16,592 nucleotides of DNA. Source: Candolleomyces eurysporus. Lineage: Eukaryota > Basidiomycota > Agaricomycetes > Agaricales > Psathyrellaceae. Within the stretch, counting starts at the first letter, position 1. Every line of letters begins with the position of its first letter. The stretch is from NCBI GenBank assembly GCA_027579435.1, contig JANBPK010000191.1:1-16592 (forward strand), given 5' to 3'. Under the pieces are notes generated by a model. It was not told the DNA's origin. It searched no databases and was given only the letters and a program-made list of their open reading frames with translations. The position numbers were made by a program, and so were the translations under genes. This document shows positions 9,736 to 16,592 of the stretch, piece by piece.

Positions 9736-11624
9736 TCATAATGTGATACGGCACATCCTGGACTGTCGACAAGTCTTTCTTTTTTGGCGTAGGACGGGGA
9801 GTGAACGGGGTTGGAATTGGGCCTTGTTGATAGTGGGCGGTAACAATTTGTACGGAGCACGATGGGAATTCGTGTGATCGGTCAGATAGGTATGTAACGT
9901 CAAGGTCAGTTGATGGGGCATGGAGGGTAGGTTTGACGTGATACTAGATAGCACATCTAGTGAGATTTACGATCGTTTAGAAGAGTAAGCACCTACGTAC
10001 CGAGACACGGAGGAACGGGAGGTCGGTCGATGGTAGCAGTCCTGAATCGAGATGTATCTCACCTTCTAGCAGACGGCTAGGCGTTGAACTTCCAGCACGG
10101 GACACCGCAGACATATCCGTACTCGTCGGTATCCACCATACTGCGGTTCCCGCCTCTTTTGCGCCATCCAACTCTTCCTTGTCTGCCGGGCGTTCCAAGC
10201 TCTTCCGGGCGTTCGCCATCTCCCTTGTGATGCTGGAAAGTTGGCGTGTATCTTGCGGATAAGCCACTTTTTGAAGCAGCTTGAGTGTAATGTATGATTG
10301 AGATGTGAGAGTGTGAATGAAAGATAGAAGGTATCTCTCGTTGTGCGTATTTTCTGTCGATGATGGTGCGGGCTCGCAGGTTAGATAGCATGGAATAACT
10401 GTGCCTCTGGTGTACACTACCTGTGAAATGAGTTTCAGTATAATGACCAAGGAAATATAGAGAGAATCGGTCTCACTGAGCGTGCGATATAAATCTGAAA
10501 AAATAAGAACGTAAACGAAAGAGTTCAAGGATAGTAATGAACGAACTCACCGTGGATTTGATGTGGGAAGGCAGACGTCCAGTCTCCGATACTCGAAATT
10601 CCATAGGCAACAAAGCAACCCAGCCGTCCGGATCCTCAGATGGCGGGACAAGACCCGAACCAGTCTCGTACGCGAATGAACGTAGGACGGGAAGCGGGGG
10701 TGGTCGAATAACAGGGACGTACAGCACAGTAGCATCAACTCTATTCAAATTTGACGAACAAAATATCAGTGACCTAGAAGCTTGATCGTAATGTCGAAGC
10801 AAGAGCTCATACCTGTGCTTTGTATGGAAAAACCCCGAAGTAATCTTTACCACGACTTCATACATTACATTCGCGTTAATCCCTCGTTCCAAGACGGTCT
10901 GAGGGGTCGCAAAAAGGTCGATGTCTTCCTGCCCTTGACGGCCTCTTTGTGCATTAGGTTCTTGGAATTCCGTAGGAAACGGGAAAGAGAATGGCCACTC
11001 ATATCGACCTTGCAGTTTCCCTGTGCTTGGGTGAGCCACACCCTCGGCTTCAGGCGAGCCGCTCTTCCAAAGCGGATGCGTCACTTCCAAGAAGAGTTGG
11101 GATCCGTCGCTTAGAGAGCTTGTGATCATCCTCCCCCTCAGCTAAAAACAGGAACAAAAGCCATGTCCAATCAGCTATTCGAAAGCGGGGAGAGAAAAAA
11201 TCAATAGTCTTACCAGAACGACGACAGAATGTATGGTCTGTGGTCTTTTCAGATCTAAGACCACCGATCCCTCGACATTCTCCCCGCTTGTATACCTTGG
11301 CCTCTGCAAAGACTTAGGCACTACACTCCTCAGCCGGAGAATAGCCCAAGGGTACTTCGGGACCGTCGAAGACGTCGTATCCAAACAAAATTCAAACGTC
11401 TCTTTGCTGCGAGAGCTGCCAAGATTGAATCTGTCTGAGTTTATGGGGTCGTCCGGGGAGGAAACGTCAAGCTCGGCTGCGGTTGGGTAGGTCGGAAGGG
11501 GTACGAGGGATAAGGAAGAATAACGCGGCAGAGGGTGGCTACTACTGCTGTTAGCAGTGTATACTGCAGCTGCAGAACCGGCGCTGCCACCAGTAGGAAT
11601 CGGACTCTGCGATTGACGTCTCAT
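9736..11624 (-). CDS. Arrestin-like (alpha-arrestin type) protein
   Basis: Exons, read downward: 11624-11214, 11141-10813, 10740-10551, 10494-10477, 10420-9997, 9956-9736; introns of 40 to 72 bp; 530 residues. Family features are the strand pattern YTSGENVEGSVVLDL (about 111-125) and LRGRMITS at the exon 1/2 join. Next come LFLEVTHPLW (about 153-162), YEWPFSFPFP (184-193), PQTVLERG, YVPVIRPPPLP (254-264) and VVYTRGTVIPC (317-327). This is the order of the basidiomycete arrestin-like N-domain proteins. Such proteins recruit Rsp5/Nedd4 ubiquitin ligases to membrane cargo. LPRY (32-35) and LPTY (43-46) in the Ser/Pro-rich N-terminus could be WW-domain docking motifs. The ATG at 11624 is the first in frame after an upstream stop. 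The tail beyond about 330 is less conserved. The 18-nt exon at 10494-10477 and the 40-bp last intron are the least certain parts. The family call is firm; cargo is unknown. Confidence 0.87.
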
Positions 11625-12509
11625 GTTGAGCCTGAGGACAGTGGTGGGTATCCTCACTTCATCTTCTTGCTTTATCTACCCCTTGATTGGGTGATGGTAT
11701 GGATGGCGTGAGCGGACACAGCGTAATCATCAGACAGAGAAGTGTGTGTAGATCAAACGTAATGGCCCAGGGACAATTAGACACGAAGCTGCGTGAAAGA
11801 GGCCGTGCTGAGACGACGATTTGTGTAGATTCCTCACGGCAGGAAAACAATACGAAGGAGCGCTGGCTTCTGGTTCTTTTGATAGAGGGACACACATACG
11901 ATCTACACGGAGGTTCCAACTTCAAAGGGTTCCAGAACTAGGGAAATGACCGGTTTTGTAGTGACAAACGCAAACAGAATCCAGATTGTCAATGAATGGG
12001 GAGGCTGATAGCTGTTGTTGGTAGCATTGAACCCAGGCTAACGGCTAGCGATTGAGCGCTCTCAGAAGCGTGTATTTCTCTAGCCCGGGAGAGGAGGGGG
12101 CAGAGTCAAAAAGAGCCAGGTAGCCGGGGTAGTAGACATCCACGCTGAAGGTCCGTTTGCGGGATGTTGGATAAACTTTGATACAAATGAGAGATGTGTT
12201 TGATGGGGTTCTGTGCGCCGGTATTAATTGGGGGGGTGGATGCCAAACCTCTTGATAGAGGATTAACTATCGCGGCGTGTTACCCTCCGTACTATGCATC
12301 TCCGGAGACTCTAGATAGAAACTGCTACAGTCGACAGTATTACCTCCATTTTGTTACTGTTACCGCCGTCGCCCCGAGCGAGTGCCGTCAATAGCCCGAG
12401 ATGCTGTTGGTGTTCTAGTTTGAAAGAATGAGAAGAGCTGCCCAAAGTGAATCGGAAAGTGAACCGGAGGACTGTTTTGAGCGCCTGAGTTATCTGAGTT
12501 GGCTATTGG
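11625..12509. other. Region without a recognisable gene
   Basis: The left 200 to 300 bp is the promoter side of the arrestin-like gene. The open frames here (up to 88 codons) have no family features, good start context or splice pattern. A run of seven G lies near 12230. Nothing else was seen. Confidence 0.45.
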
Positions 12510-12870
12510 CGTCGACACGGGCGGGCTCAGCAATTAGCGGCAGATATCGGATGGAGGAAGATTTTGGTCACCTTTGTATTCTATAGACCCGCGATTCATA
12601 CCGTACAGACTTTGAGATAGGACGGAAGTGGTCTGGGAGGTCGAGGAGCATTTCCCAAAAATGCGCGACGCCAAAACGGTCCGGAATTTGTCCGGTTCGC
12701 GGCTCGACAGCGATTTTTCGCTTCTCTGACCTCCACAGGCATTTCAACTGCAAACCCATCCCTCCAGCTTCCCCAAAGCTCGAAATCTTGTCTAATTCAT
12801 TCAAAACCTTCGAATATGCCGTGGCGAACGTCATCAGAAGATGAGGCTCAAGCCCCCTGAATGAGAACCC
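12510..12870. repeat. Diverged dispersed repeat, copy A
   Basis: This segment resembles 15137-15535 in the same orientation. Shared blocks in order: GTCGACA; GATGGAG...AAG; CTTTGAGA; GAGGAG followed by TTTCC and a run of A; GTCCGGTTC; CTCCAG(C/T)TTCCCCA; and CCCCCTGAATGA at the end. The order and spacing of the blocks are kept, which chance would not easily give. The 212-codon minus-strand open frame here overlaps the repeat and has no recognisable domain, so I do not call it a gene. Confidence 0.5.
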
Positions 12871-13676
12871 GGGCCGGCGGCCCACTCGCCGAGGGGTCAA
12901 GGGGCGTCTCCAGAGGCGTCGGAGACGGGAAGTAATGATGGGGAGACGAGGCCGTCTGGGATCTGGCCAGCCAAAGGCGATTGGGTTCAGAATCCAGTTT
13001 GAAAAGGAGGATAAGTTGTCGATTTGGTTTGGACTCGTCCTCTTCCTTTCCAGTTCCTCATTGACATATACACTCCCCGCTAGCTCTTTGTGGCAAGCGC
13101 CTATATGCAATCTTAAGCGCACCAATGACAAGGACGAGGATCCTAGCCCCGATGGCCTACCGACGATACTCATGAGCACGAATCTCCACTCGAGTTGCAG
13201 CATCACTCACCTGCTGCACCTCGTCGGTTCTCCTATTTTGCACCAACACTCAGACTGAACTCGTCCCGTTGAATCCAGGCGTATTTTTTCCACCTCACTA
13301 ATTCTTGTTGATTTTGAGCTTGGCTCGAACACAAAGTTCTCGAGTTCGACATGTCTGCTCCTCCTGGCGGCTCACCCCCACTTCTCCGTTTCACAACATA
13401 CTCCACCCGGGTTGGCCCAATTCAATTGAACGACCCTGTATGGCAGTTCCTCGTCGGTGCGCGTTGCTCGCAACGTTAAAAAACTCATNCCACTCGCCAA
13501 GCACACCCTCTGCATGTGGAAACAGTGTGCGCCGAGAGATGAGCGTTACGAGCATCTCGCTGCCAAAGAATCTCAGATACCACTTGAATTCAATACAAGT
13601 CGAGTCGGAGTCCACAAGGCTAATAGCGCTCACAGATATGTTCATCTCACGAAAGAGGATGCTTGCAAAAAAAAGG
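12871..13676. other. Region without a recognisable gene
   Basis: It begins with a GC-rich segment (about 12865-12960) and ends in the promoter of the secreted-protein pseudogene. Short open frames on both strands have no family features. Ambiguous bases occur at 13489 and 13680. Confidence 0.45.
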
Positions 13677-13685
13677 TATNAAAAA
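13677..13685 (+). promoter_or_regulatory. TATA box of the secreted-protein pseudogene
   Basis: The sequence reads TAT, one ambiguous base, then AAAAAG, which fits TATAAAAAG if the unknown base is A. It starts 108 bp before the ATG at 13785, close to the 117 bp seen for the related gene at the left edge. The leader between is rich in C, T and A. Confidence 0.45.
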
Positions 13686-13784
13686 GTCTCTCAATGTCCA
13701 GCAAGGAAGCAGCATTAACACCTACATCATTCTCTATCGAACTCAACGACTCATCCGTCTTTAGAACCCTTGCACACACGCAAA

Positions 13785-14222
13785 ATGCGATTCTCATTCG
13801 TTGCCTTGCTCCCTTTGTCTGGCTTTGTCGTAGCCCACCAGGTGAGTCCCAAACGAATCCTTACTCGTCTCGAGACCTGTCACTTTTCCAAACAAGGATC
13901 ACGGCTTAGAGGCCAGAGATATTGACTCGGACACTCTTTCTGCTCGAAATGTTGAAAAGATCTATATAGACAACCTCGAACGTCGTGAAATTCTCTCTCT
14001 GAGTTCACCACGCGCGAACTGTGAGCTGAACTCTTTGAGCGAGCCCCGGCGCGGAAGCTCGGAAAGGGAGGAGGTGGCGGCGGTCAAACATTTACTTGCC
14101 CCTACCGCAGCACTGGATATTCGACTCTTGCTGACCTATGTGGTTTTCGATCCTATCAAAATGGTAAAGAACTTTCTCTGACCACAAGACTTTTAGGCGC
14201 AAGCGTGCGGCCGTACTCATAA
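13785..14222 (+). pseudogene. Small secreted protein gene, probably broken by a frameshift and a stop
   Basis: Exon 1 (13785-13841) encodes 19 residues: MRFSF, a hydrophobic core, then VAHQ, a signal peptide. A 55-bp intron (13842-13896, GTGAGT to CAAG, phase 0) follows. Exon 2 opens with DHGLEARDID and a charged repeat-like stretch (LSARN, YIDNLERRE). Inside a CT run at about 13992-14000 the compositionally matching frame shifts by 2 nt. It then reads EFTTREL, a TGA at 14022-14024, AELFERAPARK, six Gly, and a segment with TFTCPYR and TLADLCGF, ending at TAA (14220-14222). The shift plus the stop suggest a pseudogene. The unshifted frame stays open to a TGA at 14179-14181 and would give a 113-residue protein with an unrelated tail, so a functional altered gene or a sequence error remains possible. 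Compare the gene at 160. Confidence 0.55.
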
Positions 14223-15136
14223 CGTGAATTTGAGGAAACCTAGAAGGAAGTAATCCTGCAGACCTTCCCTTAGTAGGTATCCTAGTTTGTTGTGTTTTCG
14301 TAGTTAGTTTGTAACCAGCTGGTCTGTTACCTTCGAATGAACTTGACTATCGGGTCGCCTTTAGCAAATTTTCGTCGATCTAAGCAGGGTCGGTCGGTCG
14401 ACATAACAGTGGAGCTAAAGCGGGTAGAGTGAATCCGATTTTTGACTTGAGCCTTCGAGCTATCCCTTAGATTAACCTAGCTTATTGAAGTAGTCTATTC
14501 TTTTGACTTTTCATAGCTCTTGGGAACTTACGGGCTTGCACAAGATCGTGCAAGTATCACAGCAAGTTCTGATAGATTTCCTGATGCACTTATTGAGTTC
14601 ATCGTGTATATTACAACCAAGTTACATATTCTCTGAGCAGTCGNTTTTCTGCGGAGTACGTCGCATTTTGTGACATTTCAGCTGGCACAGTACTTGTACC
14701 ACCACCGGTCAACGAATTGGTCGGCCATCGAACAAAATCATACGTGCTCTCAGCTACGACACTTGGGTAACATAGAAAGATAGATATAAAGAAAGCTCGG
14801 ATCTGGGTCCGCGTATCAGGCGAAAATCAAGAGTAACCTTCCCGAGCAAAAGCGGGGGCCTGGAACCCAGATCTACAGCGGGGAACATAAAGTAGAGCGA
14901 GATAGAGGACAGAGCAAGAAGAGCGGGTGGGAGAGCCTAGAAAGGGCCGATGCAATGCAGCATACGGGCCGTGGTATGGGGTCGGGAGTAATGAGCGCCG
15001 AAGACAGAGAGAGAAGGCGTCTAGGAGATGGTCATTACACCCCGCCCCAAGCAAGAGGATGATAATGCGCAGGTGGTCATGAATGCCATCGAATCCAAGC
15101 CGACGGCAAGCTTAAGTGGTTCATAGGAGGTTGAGA
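14223..15136. other. Region without a recognisable gene
   Basis: The first half is AT-richer, with frequent stops in all frames, as expected of 3' flank. A perfect 7-bp inverted repeat (CTTGCAC at 14535-14541, GTGCAAG at 14548-14554, 6-nt loop) is present. One ambiguous base lies at 14644. No gene was seen. Confidence 0.45.
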
Positions 15137-15535
15137 CGTCGACATAACTCGCGGGTTTCCACCAATCCCAGCCCCCAAAGAGAAATCGTTGAGTCGCAGG
15201 AATTGATGGAGAAGTTGGGTAGTCAAAAAGAGGTCATGAGAACAACGCTGGCAGGAAACCAGAGCTTTGAGAACGGGAGAGAGGAGAGGTTGAGGCAAAA
15301 TTGAGGAGTGTTTCCAAAAACGTGCCGCGGCAACAACTGAAAAGGTCGGGAGTCCGTCCGGTTCACCATCGCCGTCAGCCCGCGACCTCTTTCCTCGTCC
15401 TCCATCTTCACCTTTGTTTCGACTGTGCAACATGACGTTGCTCCAGTTTCCCCATGGCTCGACTCTTCTCCGGTTTTCACGTGCGTAGGGGATGAAGAAT
15501 GTCAGGACGTGGGCCTAAGTCCCCCTGAATGAACA
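15137..15535. repeat. Diverged dispersed repeat, copy B
   Basis: Partner of copy A at 12510-12870, about 2.6 kb downstream in the same orientation. It begins near GTCGACA and ends with CCCCCTGAATGA. Beyond that the two flanks no longer resemble each other, so the right boundary looks sharp. The left boundary is less clear. Confidence 0.5.
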
Positions 15536-16592
15536 ATAATCAGCTTTTGTGACACTTCTCGTGTGGGCATTGCCGTGTCTCTCGTCCCTTCGTTGCTTCG
15601 TATTATTTCCAAAGCCTTTGGTGATCGATATCCTTCGGGTTTTCCAATCCGCTGGGCCCCGTTCTCGATTTTGTTGTCGCTTCACTACCCCCTAACGCCG
15701 TTGAACTCGACAGATCGAAAGATAAGCCTTTCAAAGTCTATCATGTTTCCCCTGCCACTGCGATATCGCCCCGACCACTCAGCACTACAGGAGTTGTTTT
15801 GAAACATTGTTTGAACGCACTCAGCTACCCGCACGTGGACGGGCGGCACTCTCCGTACGAGGGTCTCGGCAATTCGTTACTCGACGACAGCTACCGTTAG
15901 TGGTAGCGGAGCTGCGGTCAACGGCCACGAAGCCTCGCACGCATCGACTTCCAGTCCATGGCAGCGCTTCCAGTCTGTAGGCCCCAAATCGCGATGTGCC
16001 AGCGCAAAGCTGCGAAAGTCCAAACTAGCTGTGGAGCGGTATGACGCCGGGAGGCGAGATGGGCGAAAGCGATACGAGATGGTTGTCTCGTTGATTTAAC
16101 TCACCCCTCAAGACTCTACTTGGTCTCATAGGGTCGTTGCTACTTTGGTTCCACCTTCATGACCTCGAAGAGCCATTCTTGCCTTCGCGTCTCTTCGACC
16201 TGGCTCAATGTCATATCGCCTCAACATCTCGCCTTGCCATCTCCGAGCTCATTTTATTCGACTACCATTCACCAAGTGTCAGTGATACAAAAGTTGGCGG
16301 TGAGTTGTTTTGTATGACTCGTTCTTTGCCCTTGGCTTCCCTCTCTCGCTTTTTGTCCCCTATTTCCTTTCTTTCCAGCATCCCTCCCCGCTTTGATGCC
16401 CTCCTCCTTCCGTCCTCAATCCCGTTCTTACTTTCCCGATTGGTGTAGCCCTATTTTCATTTCAGTTCCTGATTTGCGTCATGGATTTCTTTTGAGCTCT
16501 TGTCCCTTACGTTGGCTGTCAAACTCACGCACTCTTTCAACTCAGTTCAAGTTCAAGTCGAACTACCCTCCACTTTACCACCGGCCCGACCA
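15536..16592. other. Region without a recognisable gene; pyrimidine-rich right end
   Basis: Open frames up to about 103 codons have no family features. A short inverted repeat GCTACC/GGTAGC lies at 15890-15907. From about 16300 the plus strand becomes strongly C/T-rich, including a well-formed GTGAGT (16300) to TTTCCAG (16378) intron-like segment. This is the usual look of a fungal promoter or 5' leader, so a plus-strand gene may start beyond the window. Confidence 0.4.

Noticed and set aside
12980..13000. GGGTTCAGAATCC, resembling a tRNA B box
   Set aside because: It has an extra base compared with the B box, and no acceptor stem, anticodon arm or properly spaced A box is present.
12568..13206. 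Open frame of 212 codons on the minus strand
   Set aside because: It overlaps dispersed repeat copy A, has an Arg/Pro-rich composition typical of GC-rich shadow frames, shows no domain, and its start has no supportive context.
16159..16400. Possible small plus-strand gene with an ATG at 16159 and a good GTGAGT...TTTCCAG intron
   Set aside because: The second exon reaches a stop after five codons and the product resembles nothing known. The region is better described as a pyrimidine-rich leader or promoter.
1..16592. CRISPR array, rRNA genes or a biosynthetic gene cluster
   Set aside because: No regularly spaced identical short repeats, no rRNA-like sequence, and no co-directed set of enzyme genes was seen. 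The gene structure is that of a fungal chromosome.

Overview
The window looks like nuclear DNA of a filamentous fungus, most likely a mushroom-forming basidiomycete. The two confidently reconstructed genes are cut by many short introns (40 to 80 bp) with GT...AG ends, and the genes sit among long stretches of decayed, unrecognisable sequence. The organism assignment is an inference from gene structure and protein families; no rRNA or other marker gene is present.

Layout: (1) positions 1-160, minus strand: the first exon and the start of the second exon of a secreted protein, with a signal peptide and a TATA box at 271-277. (2) 161-1910: no convincing gene. (3) 1911-4437, minus strand: a complete eight-exon gene for a gephyrin/CnxE-type molybdenum cofactor synthesis protein of 681 residues. 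A MogA-like domain and a MoeA-like domain are joined by a linker with a very histidine-rich stretch. (4) 4438-8598: about 4 kb with no supportable gene, containing two or three diverged tandem units near 5.0-5.5 kb and a possible second direct duplication near 7 kb. (5) 8599-9025, plus strand: a small unrecognised gene model with a pyrimidine-rich leader. (6) 9736-11624, minus strand: a six-exon arrestin-like protein of 530 residues, with an 18-nt micro-exon and two LPxY motifs. (7) 11625-13784: no convincing gene, but one copy of a diverged dispersed repeat. (8) 13785-14222, plus strand: a second small secreted protein whose start closely resembles the gene at the left edge. Its likely original frame is broken by a 2-nt shift in a CT run and by a TGA. 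(9) 14223-16592: a second copy of the dispersed repeat, then a strongly pyrimidine-rich end that may lead into a gene beyond the window.

The genes do not form a functional cluster. The molybdenum cofactor gene would serve nitrate reductase, sulfite oxidase and xanthine dehydrogenase-type enzymes. The arrestin-like gene would act in ubiquitin-linked membrane protein trafficking. The two small secreted-protein genes, one at each end, look like members of one family. I found no new multi-gene system. The observations most worth following are the His-rich linker, the micro-exon, the paired secreted-protein genes and the broken copy.
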